Origin: Armillaria gallica
Lineage: Eukaryota; Basidiomycota; Agaricomycetes; Agaricales; Physalacriaceae
Length of the DNA: 64,000 nt
Assembly: GCA_037576215.1 (NCBI GenBank)
Contig: JBANDB010000003.1
Span: forward strand, 4,650,001-4,714,000
Direction: 5' to 3'
Shown here piece by piece: positions 12,020 through 22,009 of the stretch (the stretch's first letter is position 1; every line of letters starts with the position of its first letter). A program made the translations under genes and the position numbers. The notes beneath the pieces are model-generated. The model made no database searches and was not told the origin of the DNA. It saw nothing but the letters and a program-made list of their open reading frames with translations.

Positions 12020-15000
12020 CTATCGTAGGCATGCCACCTCCACTTTCTTCAGTAAACCTTTCAACGTGTTACTAGTACGATTGCAGTTGGTTTGTAACCA
12101 CGTTTCCATCTGTACTCGTATCGATTCCAGCTCCAAACACAGAGGTAAACTTCCATCATCCCTACTTTGACAGGGATTCAGCAACAAGTCAAAGAACTCA
12201 TTCCAGATATCGGTCTGCCAATAGCGTTTGAAGGGTGTCGTGATCTTGTAACGCCCTCCAGATTCGGTGATGGAATTACTTTGGAAATACTTGCCAAAAA
12301 GAAGGCAGTAGACGATTCCAGCAAGACCAAAATAGTCGGTCTGGTACGTCCAGGGTCTATCCTCTCGTATCTCAAAGCAATCCCTTTCGTCGGTAGCCCA
12401 GTCGGCGATGAACTGTTGACCGGAAGGGAAGAGCCTGGTATCAATTGTGCGGCCGAAATCAATGAGCTTGATTCCTTTACTGCTCCAGCCACCCTCACCC
12501 GAAGGTTGATAGATGCTTGACCAAGCCGACGCACCCCCTGGAACATCCTCGAGGCGTAGGAGACAGTTGTCGATCTTAAGATCGCCATGAATGAATCCCT
12601 CCTTGTGCATGGCCTCCAACAATCTCGTCAATTCGATGGCGAAAAACATGACAAGGAGTTCATCTAAGCATGCGCCCTGCTGGTGCACGCCGGCTGCCAC
12701 GGCTTTGGTTACGACACCAAGCAAGGTACCTTGCGAGCAGAAGTCCATTACCATGAAACTCTCGTCTCGGAAGGCAAACAAAGCATGAGGTAGCACGACG
12801 GATGGGCGATGGGAAAGAGGAAGAACAGAATGCAATCGCCGCAGCACATGATACTCCCAAATATTCCGGGGCCGCACAACTTTGAGGGCAATCATAGCTT
12901 GGAGGTCGTCCTCGTCGTCTTCAAAATCATCCTCTTCCTCATCCTCATCTTCATCCTTGTCACATATTCCAAGACTCTTCGCTTGAAATACCGCCCCAAA
13001 CCCTCCTTCACCAAGCTTATCCAGAACTCGATATCGTCGACCGTGTAAGGTCACCGGCAACGATGAAGAGAAGTCCAGCGCACCTGTGTGCGAACCCCCA
13101 CTTGTCTTCCTCACCTTCTTCGCAAACTTCTGAAGGCCATCCAGTAGGTTTGACTGTTGATCTCGAAGATCGTAATAATCCTCATCTGACGATACGAGGG
13201 ATAGCATAGTGGATAAGATCGAAGGGTCAAATGGGTTGCACGGATTAGATGGGCGGAAACTGGCTGACAGTGTCAATGCATCTGCAAGACTGAGTTTGCC
13301 TGTCTGTACCTCTAGAGCAGAAAGCTCATCCTGAACAGAACGCTTGAGAGGTTTCGTCGGCTGCCAAGGCTGGACTTTCTCCCATTGGTTCTCATCCTCG
13401 TCTGTCTGTTCATTATCTCCATCTAGGAAGTCATATTCTTCCTGAAGATGATCACCAGGGGTGAACACGGACCGAGTGCTGGTATACTCCAATGTACGTT
13501 CCGTAATGGGTGTCATAACGTTGAACTGCCCGAACCGTCCACCGAGAGGGACGTCTTGGTAACCTTCTCCGGCTTGGTACTCGACAGAATCATCGTGATC
13601 TTCGACAGGTGTCTCATACTCCTCTGGTGCATATTCGTCTTGTGGATAGTCATCGGTATAGCCATCCTCCTCTGCCTCTTCTTCCTCTTCGGTCGCAGGT
13701 TCTTCAACAGTCTCAGTGACCTCGGTAGATGTATCCGGTATTGAATTGGAGGAGGAAATATGAGAAATCGGAGCACTTCCTTCGTCCGACGTCGGCGTCG
13801 GCTCGTCGCGATAAGGGGTGAACGTCCGCTTGGAATCAACAAATGGTGTGAAAGTTGAGGCAGGTGTTTTAGGAGTAAAAATGTTCTCTGCTTCCGGCGG
13901 GCGACTGAAAACTTTGAACGGCGTTCGTTGATTGTTTTCGTCAATGAGAGGAGTGAACGCGGCCGGACGGGCCTCCGATGGGGGTGAAAGCACATCTTGA
14001 AAGGATTTTGCGCGCTCATGTGTGGAGATAGGCTTGGGTTTCGCCTTTCCGTGGTCGTCTGTGAAGGCCTCGCGAAGCGGGGGCAAAGTTGGCTTGGGAT
14101 TCGCAGGGGTGAAGACTTTCGAGAAAATAATGTCAGGCTCTGAGGCTGATCTGTTTTTGAAGCCAACCGACGAGAAGGCCGTTGGAGCCGAGAACGTTGG
14201 AGTATCTTTGAGGACTGAAATAGGTCTGCTCGTTGGAGCGGTTTCCTTGTTTTCGTTCGAATCAACGAACGGATTAAACTACGAAATTTGTATAAGAAAC
14301 AGATTTCTCAGTAGAAGCTGACCTTCACCTTTGGTTTGTTCTCCTTTCGTGTCGAACCAGCATTCTCATCGATAAAGGGCTTAAAGCCTAGAACTTTCAA
14401 TCAACGCGTGTGCAGGAAAAGTAAATGACGAAGAATATACCTCCACTTTGAGTCTCCTTAGGCGGCTGTGCTTGCTTTGGCGTGAAAGAAGCCAATGGCT
14501 CTACCTTTCTCAGCGGAGCATGCTTGCTGCCTGGTCCTAAAAGCTTCATTGTCTTATCTGGGGAATTGTACATTCCAAAAACATCCGCAAGAGCCTCCTT
14601 GGTATTGATCGTGACTGTAGGCTCCCCGTTCATCATGCTCTTCCGGCGTGCTCCATATCCCTGGGTGCGAGACTTTCGCCCATCATCATCAAAGGTTACT
14701 CGGACAGATGAAGTGGAAGACGAAGTGGAAACAATGCTACTTGTCGGTAACGCAGTCCACTTCTTGCCAAGAAGTCCCATCGATCGTGCTCGAGCCTCTT
14801 GGACACTATACTCCACACCTTCTTCAGTAAAAAGAAGAGAGGTATTGTAGCGTAGCTTTTCCGGTCGTTTTCCCGGTGCGGGTGGAGCGAGCATCAAGGC
14901 ATAGCGCGATTGGGCGGTTGAAGCGATTGGGGTGGAGGATGAGGTACTAGAAGTAGAGGCGACAGCGGCTGATGAAGACGTTGAACCGTTACGCGCCCTG

Positions 15001-15572
15001 AAATCTCTGTATCGAGACTTAAGGCGTTCCACAGGACGAACTTGGCGCTTAATGCCAGAACGGAAAACATGTTCAGCATCTGAGAGTCTAGGACAACGAT
15101 CAGGTAATCTTTTCGGGTGGATAGGACGTATCACTTACCTTCCCTCTGCCTCCAGCAGCTTAGCATACTCCTCATACAAAACTGAATATGTTATTCCAAT
15201 TTGATTCTTCATCAACGAGGCGTATGCAGTAACTGCAGCAGAACGATCCATAGTACGTGCATATTGTGTCCATAGTTTGAGATACCGAAGATCGTTCTTG
15301 TATGTGCTATCGTTTATAAATGTCGCTGTAGCTTCCTTCAGTACTTCTCCCAAACCCGAGCTTGGATCATTATCGGCATAATTCTTGTTTATCCACTGTA
15401 CGAACTGCACATAAGTGGCAAGGGGGTCGTCTTCTTCTTCTAGGGAAGTCGCTAGTCGAGATTTAAGGGCTTGTCGTTGGTGATCTCGTTCTTGAATGTC
15501 TTGGGGCGAGCCTGGGGGCGGCATGGATAGTGTTGTTACTGTTGAGTTTTCATTTGTTCCTGTTTGGCTCAT
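12020..15572 (-). CDS. BUB1: spindle assembly checkpoint kinase BUB1 (Mad3/BUB1 family)
   Basis: Kinetochore serine/threonine kinase of the mitotic checkpoint. The first exon (from 15572) carries the Mad3/BUB1 TPR region: DDPLATYVQFVQWINKNYAD, YLKLWTQYARTMDRSAAVTA and YSVLYEEYAKLLEAEGR. Next come a Bub3-binding GLEBS-like motif (LFTEEGVEYSVQEARARSMG), a conserved motif VTINTKEALADVFGMYNSPD, a KEN box (RKENKP, 14338-14346), and a disordered acidic region with repeated F-x-P-[FLY]-x-D motifs. The final ~330 residues are the kinase domain: glycine loop LGEGGFGAVFQ, lysine in MIALKVVRP, catalytic loop FIHGDLKIDNCLLR and LIDFGRTID, all intact. The last ~690 residues come from one long exon, 12020-14086 and a little upstream; introns are confined to the N-terminal half. 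An acidic insert (DEDEDEEEDDFEDDEDD) sits between the glycine loop and the lysine. Confidence 0.94.
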
Positions 15573-15868
15573 CAGCAGTCAAACGCGTCGCGTGTATCAC
15601 GTGCGTAAAAGTGATTGCCCCTGAATTTCAGATTTTCTGCCTGATCAGTGCACCTCTCGACATAACTCACAGGATCTCACAGGATCTTATAAATTCCCCA
15701 TAACTTCAGATAGAGAAGCGGGGAAGAATACGCGTCAGTCTTTGCACCTCACTTATACTCACTCATACTCACTAATATGTCCAAAATATTATAGACTACC
15801 TCATAAAGGACCCGGGAGAATCGTTGTCTCGATGTAACCACGAGAAGTAATCCCGAGTACTACCTGCA

Positions 15869-18364
15869 TTAAGATTTATAATACCTCGCCAAATGCGCTA
15901 AAACTCCACCCTCGATCGTTGTCTCCCACAAAGCCGTCCGTGCCTTTACAATCGCATCAGCTATTTGTGCCCTACGAGTATTCGCCCGCCTCAAGAGCTG
16001 TTCTCTCGAGACGGCCCTAGGTATCGGAAGTGCCGCAATATTAGGAGTTGAGGCTGACGGGGGAGCAAAGGTCGGTGTGTCTACCCTACAAGAAGGCAAC
16101 ACCGACGACACCAACATTGGTAAAACATTCCGCACATCTGCCTCTTTTTCTACACTCTTCCTCGTCTCCGGATCAAAACTCACCCCTTTGTTCCCAAAAC
16201 GTAAATGAGCCAACGCGTTATTTCGAATGGCGCGACGCAACATACCTTGAGAAGGATCCAGGTTACCGTCGGGTATACGTACTGAGCCGGATAATCCATC
16301 TTCTGATCCGGAAGCTGACACGACGTCCGGTAAATTGACTTCCCAAACTGACGAGCTCGGAGTTAACAGCTCCAAGTCGCCCATGGAGCTCATGGAAGGC
16401 ATCGGGGATGAAACAAGCGACGGTGGGCCAGCATCGATATCCAAAAAGGTATTGATGCAAAGAGGTCGTGCGGGGGCCAGAAGAACCGGATCGATGACGG
16501 AATCGTGGGGAGGATGGTGGATTTGGCCTACATGTGTCGAAGACGGCGCCTCCAGGGTAAACGAGACGACATCTTCCGCCGGTGCGGTCGATTCGCATCC
16601 GTAGTCTTTTCCCTGGAGATCATTTGTGGATGCATCTGTGTCCAACGGCACGGTGACTGGTGTAGTCACATCAAATGCGTCACCCCACAGTTCTGTAGCA
16701 CTTGCTACACCTGTTTCTGGTGCAGTTTCAAGTAGTTCCAAATTTCCAAAGTCCACGGGCAAGTCGGGTAGAGGGGAGAAAGGTAAAGAATTCTCCGTAT
16801 GAGGAGAGAACGGAGGGAGGTCGGCGAGCCCAGATTCAGGAATTGGAAAAGATTCGAAGATAGACATCCAGTTATCGAATAACCATTGCTGGTTATCGCC
16901 AGATGAATCGGAAAAAGCGTTGGAAGAAGGAGTAGAGCTGGACAGAAGGGAATCCGAATCCGATGTAAGGGCGTCGCTAGATGACACAGCGAGAAGAGAT
17001 TCGAGGAGTTGATCTACAGTTGCATTCTGAGAGAAATCGGGGGCATCAAGAAGTGACGAAGGTGAGACTGCATGGGCGGCAGTTGTGGAAAATGCGGTAT
17101 GCTCACTGCAGGTAACATCAGCTGCCGGCGGCGATTCCTTTGTGGGATTTGAGGAAGCAGACAGGGCATTATGTGCGGCCACCCCGATAAAGTTATTTTC
17201 TTCCTCTGCTTTGCACGCTGGCTCTGGCGTGCAAGATTCGCTGTCCCGCAAAGTGTGCGTATGGGACACTGCTTCCTTCAACTTCAACTGCTGAAGATAG
17301 CTTTTCAATGCAGCCTTCCGAGTTGCCGTCTTGATAAGACCGACCAGCTGAGAGACCAGCTGCTTACATCTTTCCTTTGCCCAGTTCACGTCATACTCTT
17401 CTGGACCTTCACCACGTGCAAATGGGTATGGCACGTCCCAGTCATTTGCACCAGCTGGAACGTGTCGTAGCTTCCGCCTCTTCGCCGATCCAGGCTGATA
17501 ATCCCGCCTCCACGAAGGTGACGGGCGTATTGAACCGCTGGCAATGAGTTTCAATATTTCTTCCAACAGCGGAAATATCGCCTTCTGCCGTACCAGTATT
17601 CGAACGATCTCTTGGTTGGATGGGTGTGACAGTCCTAAAGAATTCATAGCGGGAAATAGGGATAATAGAGGTTTGGAAACAGGTTGCGGAGGTGGAGGAG
17701 GATTGTCATCAATAACAATCGGGTTGTTAGATGTCATGCCCCGTGTGTCCTTATGGGTGATGGTAGAAGGTTTAACACCAGCGACAAGTCCTGCAGTTCC
17801 GAGCAAAGCGTTTTGACTGCGGAGAAAATTTGAAGGTGGCGGTTCGGAGGGGTCTGGAAGAGGAATTTCGGGTGGAGGCGGTCGCTCATACATCGTTGCT
17901 TTCCGTTTCAGGGATTTCTTTTTCTTTGTTGTAGAGATGTGATTGGGTGCTAAGGAAGAAGACCTGGAGGTCGCTGGTGTAGATGACGAGGAGGATATGG
18001 CTGATGATGATGCGGTTGCGGAGGCGAAGGTCGAAGCATGAATAGGGTGCCGCCAATTGGACGGGGCCGAGGAGACTTGATCTTGCGCCGGAGGCCGAGG
18101 AGAATAACTCAACGACAAGGCTAATGGATTGATTGGAAGTTCAGAATCAAGATGGGAACCAGGAAGTGCAATGGTCCCCACGTTTTGTGCAGACCCCCGA
18201 CAAATTCCAACGCTACTGCTAGAGCCAGGCAATGCTAGCAACGGTGACGGTGACCTACCTTTGATAACTGGAGAAGGTGGCGGAGATCCGAACAGAGACT
18301 CGGGCGAATCTTGCGCCTGAGAACTGGAAGGGGCATGGGTGCTGTCGATCATGACACTTGGCAT
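15869..18364 (-). CDS. intronless Ser/Pro-rich 831-residue protein, unknown function
   Basis: One uninterrupted frame of 831 codons, remarkable in a window where nearly every gene is split. The N-terminal third is Ser/Pro-rich and disordered (GSPPPSPVIKGRSPSPLLAL). Around residues 245-370 lies an ordered, basic, probably helical segment (IVRILVRQKAIFPLLEEILK, then SWRRDYQPGSAKRRKLRHVP, YDVNWAKERCKQLVSQLVGL). A long acidic Ser/Pro stretch follows. The end is a second helical block (LLRRANTRRAQIADAIVKAR, WETTIEGGVLAHLARYYKS). The mix of a basic nuclear-localisation-like patch (KRRKLRH) with long acidic disordered regions suggests a nuclear regulator, but this is inference; no DNA-binding domain was recognised. 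No transposase or retroelement motif is present, although intron loss by retroposition could explain the structure. Confidence 0.82.
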   Translation of the reverse strand: MPSVMIDSTHAPSSSQAQDSPESLFGSPPPSPVIKGRSPSPLLALPGSSSSVGICRGSAQNVGTIALPGSHLDSELPINPLALSLSYSPRPPAQDQVSSAPSNWRHPIHASTFASATASSSAISSSSSTPATSRSSSLAPNHISTTKKKKSLKRKATMYERPPPPEIPLPDPSEPPPSNFLRSQNALLGTAGLVAGVKPSTITHKDTRGMTSNNPIVIDDNPPPPPQPVSKPLLSLFPAMNSLGLSHPSNQEIVRILVRQKAIFPLLEEILKLIASGSIRPSPSWRRDYQPGSAKRRKLRHVPAGANDWDVPYPFARGEGPEEYDVNWAKERCKQLVSQLVGLIKTATRKAALKSYLQQLKLKEAVSHTHTLRDSESCTPEPACKAEEENNFIGVAAHNALSASSNPTKESPPAADVTCSEHTAFSTTAAHAVSPSSLLDAPDFSQNATVDQLLESLLAVSSSDALTSDSDSLLSSSTPSSNAFSDSSGDNQQWLFDNWMSIFESFPIPESGLADLPPFSPHTENSLPFSPLPDLPVDFGNLELLETAPETGVASATELWGDAFDVTTPVTVPLDTDASTNDLQGKDYGCESTAPAEDVVSFTLEAPSSTHVGQIHHPPHDSVIDPVLLAPARPLCINTFLDIDAGPPSLVSSPMPSMSSMGDLELLTPSSSVWEVNLPDVVSASGSEDGLSGSVRIPDGNLDPSQGMLRRAIRNNALAHLRFGNKGVSFDPETRKSVEKEADVRNVLPMLVSSVLPSCRVDTPTFAPPSASTPNIAALPIPRAVSREQLLRRANTRRAQIADAIVKARTALWETTIEGGVLAHLARYYKS

Positions 18365-19823
18365 AACTTCAGACGACTCCTACGCGCAGATTGGGATTGT
18401 ACGGACCTCTTCAGTGCAGATGACCGAACCAGATGGCAAGAGGATGAAGGAGGCCAGCGTGAAGGAAAAAAGAGGCAGCAATATGACGGTTCACAAGTTG
18501 TATCTGACGAGTAGTCATCAGTTCAAACGAACTGCTTGAGTAAAGAGCTAGAAGATGCTTGCCTACAGGACGTATATGTTGTGCCGATGGCCAGAATTTT
18601 GAGATGTGTCAAGGCCACATCCAAGGAGGAAGAGGTGGGAGGAAGAGAAATTTTCAAACAACTACAAACAACACGCCAAAGCGACAGCGACGTATTTACT
18701 TACGTAAACGTAGTTTACGGGCAAACATTTCTCGCGATCACTCGCCGCGCTTCTTCAAACAATCCGCCTCAAAAGTAACGAAACTTCAAGCTCAAGTTTC
18801 AATTTGTTGGTCTCCTGACTTTCAACCGTATGCTCTGCTAACACCCATAGATGAGTTTACACCTCAGTATTGAAACTCCAGATTACCTTCGCACTTTTAA
18901 GACTGGGGACACATATGCATCTTCCATGATGTAGCGCCTTCTTATCTATAGTCGGCGTTGTGTGTCACTGTGTGCATCTATGTTCGACGCTTATTCAGTC
19001 GCTGCTAAATCCCATGTTTTTTGGTGCTAGTTTATACGCAATGTCTCGAGATCAGACACAGACAAGTGCGTGGTGAAAAGAGCTTGGTGCGCCTTTCTGC
19101 CGAGTCCACGAGTCACTGTGCGGCTGAAAACCAGCTGAATAACGTTTCCATACGACCCCCGTATCACCGAACAGGGGCCGAAGCAGTGATGCAGTCTTGA
19201 ATCTTGATGTAGACTCCGCTCTCGAAAAAAGAGTACGGAACCTTGGGCTGTGCACAATGGACACCCCGAGATCGCAATAGAGTCATCTGGAGTTACACCC
19301 GAATTGGATTGAATCAAATTGAAGAGCAACTATCTTCAGGCTAGAATCAAATTTCAGAATCACTGAGTCATGTGGAGATCAGATGGATGTGTATGTCAGA
19401 CAGAGTTCACACCGAGCGTGGAGCGCTCCCCCAGACAAATGTCGACGATAACTTTCATTTTCGACGTCATTCTTGAAGGTATCAAAGCATGTCGCAGCTC
19501 CTGTGACTTTTGGTAGGGCTGGACTCGAATTCCGGACAGCGTCACTATGGACATGTAATCGGTCAGGGCGGCCCACACGTTGTGTGAAACCTTGAAATAT
19601 GCTCAGAGATATGTATTTCCTGAATTACCCTATGTTATTGTAGTGCAGTGTGGACGCCTGGGGGAGTAAAAACCGACAGTGCTTGAATAGACAGAGCTTT
19701 CCTGCGAACAGTTCAAGGATAGACCGAATCATGGAGCCTGGTTTGTGCCAAGATAAGCAAAGAAAATTTGAGCCGTTCGGCGATTCTTGTTGCTGTTTAC
19801 GTAAGATCTAGGCGGCCGAATCC
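18365..19823. other. intergenic region without supported gene
   Basis: About 1.5 kb between divergent genes. Frames of 60-104 codons occur on both strands, but none has homology, clear coding bias or matching splice signals. The right end carries the promoter of the GPI-protein gene. Confidence 0.5.
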
Positions 19824-19830
19824 TATAAAG
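19824..19830 (+). promoter_or_regulatory. TATA box of GPI-anchored protein gene
   Basis: TATAAAG in the context CCTATAAAGGCAGG lies 107 bp before the ATG at 19937. It is followed by a CT-rich stretch (TTTTTCCTGTCCTCCCATC), typical of fungal transcription starts in strongly expressed genes. Confidence 0.55.
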
Positions 19831-19936
19831 GCAGGTGGCGTGTCCTGTCTGACATTTTTCCTGTCCTCCCATCATCTTCCGCAGCGTCCCGCAGCTTTCC
19901 TCCCTGTCCCCAACATCCTCAACAGTTCAACCGACC

Positions 19937-20953
19937 ATGAAATTCTCTCTCTTCAGCGTGTCCGCAGTCTTTGCGCTCGTCGGTGGCGCTCTCGCCCAGG
20001 GCGACCTCACCATCAACACTCCGTGGGTATCTTTTCTTGCGCAGTACCGCCAGCTAGCTCACCTTTCCGCAGCTCCGGCTTGACGCAGTGCCTACCGACC
20101 CTCCTCAGCTGGACCGGAGGAACTGGTATGTCCATTTTCGTGAAAGGCGAGAGTCAGGCTGACGTCGCTTTCCCCTAGGCCCTTACTTCTTGGTACGCCT
20201 TTCTCACATTTGTCTGACGACATATATTCAACTTTTTTCTCCAGACGTGAGTCAGCATTTGGCCTCTGAACTTAATTGAATCTAACGTTCTTTTAGTGTT
20301 ACCGCTGGCACCGACCCCAACGGAAACCCCATTGCCGACCTAGGCCAACAATCCGGTACTTCATTCACCTGGACCGTCACCTTCCCTCAAGGTAGCTACG
20401 CTTTCTTCGCATTGTTTTCCAACTAATTGCTTTGTTCCAGGCACTGGGCTCGTTTTCAACATTCGTGACCAGACCGGAAATGTGAAGCAGACCGCTCCCG
20501 TCACCGTTCAAACTGGGGGTTGTACGTGTCTGGTTGACTAACTTTAATTTCGCTTACTAAGCACCGCCATAGCTACCGACTGCACTAGCTCAGCAGCTGG
20601 CGGCTCCTCAACATCTGGTTCGACTGACTCCACGTCTGGTGGTGCTGCCTCTACCACCGCCGCTACCAGCACCGGTGGTGCCACCACCAGTGCCACCACG
20701 CCCGCAGGCTCCACTACAAGGTATTTCTCTTTGTCTTTACATCTTCATGGCATTGCTAAACTTTGGTAGGGCGACGACGGCGACCTCGGCTGGTGCTAGC
20801 GGTGCCAGCACCACTCGCGCGTCATCTGCTGGAGCCTCAGGTACCTCAGCAGGTGCTGCTTCCTCCAGCTCCGGCAATGCCGCTCCCACCCAGTTTTCAA
20901 GCATTGGTGCTGCCGGTGTTATTGGTGCTGCCATCGTCGCTCTATTTGCGTGA
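19937..20953 (+). CDS. GPI-anchored Ser/Thr-rich cell-surface protein, Kre9/KNH-type N-terminal domain
   Basis: Starts with signal peptide MKFSLFSVSAVFALVGGALA. A Kre9/KNH-like beta-sandwich domain follows: LTINTPSGLTQCLPTLLSWT, GGTGPYFL, TVTAGTDPNGNPIADLGQQS, TSFTWTVTFPQGTGLVFNIR and DQTGNVKQTAPVTVQTGG. Then comes a ~110-residue Ser/Thr/Ala/Gly-rich stalk expected to be O-glycosylated. The end, SSIGAAGVIGAAIVALFA, is a GPI-attachment signal with the likely omega site at the Ser/Gly/Asn just upstream. Six or more introns. Exon 20179-20192 is only 14 nt, and the frame after it is kept only by a 2-nt exon (20245-20246) with perfect flanking signals CCAG and GTGAGT. Role: probably wall beta-glucan assembly or surface coating, inferred from the family. 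Confidence 0.85.
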
Positions 20954-22009
20954 GTACAAAATGATGGAAGTGTGTTGGTCTCGGACCCTCTTTTCATGAA
21001 CATTTTCACTGCTTTGTGTGGTATCCGTTCTTTTTCACGCAACAAGTACCCTTCTATTCTTTTTAATCGCATCTTCCACCGGCCCAACAGTATCAGCGAG
21101 GAACACAGCGAACATTTTTTTTGTTACTATACCACTTTTTCTACCTCCGCCCACGGATAGAGATTATGATGACCTGTTTTCCGCACTCGCTGTACGAATA
21201 AATTGGATTGTGTCGTCCCGAACCTGAAGTCATGTCTCCCCGATTACACAGTGCATGGCTTCTATTACTTCTCTTGTCGACAAGTATGAAATCTGCCATG
21301 CATCAGCAACACTTCTCTGCTGCTTCTTTGTGTATGCCATGATGTTGTTGACGACTGGCTAGCCTAATGATTCTTACGTTCGAAGTGTTACTCACGCGCT
21401 ATGACAACAACATGGAGAAGACTTCCACAGAGTGATCAAAACGACGGGAATTGTTTACATATCAGACTTGACATTCGTGCGTGCAAAGGAAAGTCTTTCG
21501 CTCATAGTAACAGACAGGTATTCTTTCCGAGAAGGCAGAAGAAGGTAATGGGAATTTGAATCTCTTGATAAACTGATGCAGAGACCCGACTAATAGACTT
21601 GAACCAGTCCCTCCCGACACTTGATGACAGTCGTCCAAGTTTGGTTACATTTATGTCGACCACCATCGAGTTGCAAAGGAATTGATTCGAGTATAAGACT
21701 CGACGCAAAGATCGCAGCTAGTTCACAGCCATTCACGTCGTTCATGGCCAATCACTCGCGCAAAGTACTCTGTGGAATCTGCTTAGAGCTTCTAACACGT
21801 GCATTTACCTTCAACGCGTTCTAATCTATCTAATGGACTTTAGCTGCTGAAGAATGAAAAACCACTATTGTTGCGTCGATATTGTTTCTCTTTGCTTTAG
21901 AAAAACCATGAGTATGGAGCACGACCACGGTAGTTTGAAGGGTTCATCTCACGCTGGCACCGTGGCGACTGGTAAATGATACAGATATTTTATTTCGCCG
22001 TCTTGGTTA
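20954..22009. other. intergenic region, convergent 3' ends, nothing recognised
   Basis: Roughly 1 kb between the convergent 3' ends of the GPI-protein gene and the WSS1-like gene. Only short frames without homology are present; no RNA gene or repeat was recognised. Confidence 0.5.

Noticed and set aside
13513..14265. 250-codon minus frame overlapping BUB1
   Set aside because: It is the shifted frame of the BUB1 long exon, basic and repetitive as expected from a Ser/Thr/Pro/Asp-rich main frame.
21585..21620. B-box-like word GGTTCAAGTC on the minus strand
   Set aside because: The flanking bases do not pair into a T stem and no A box or acceptor stem was found.
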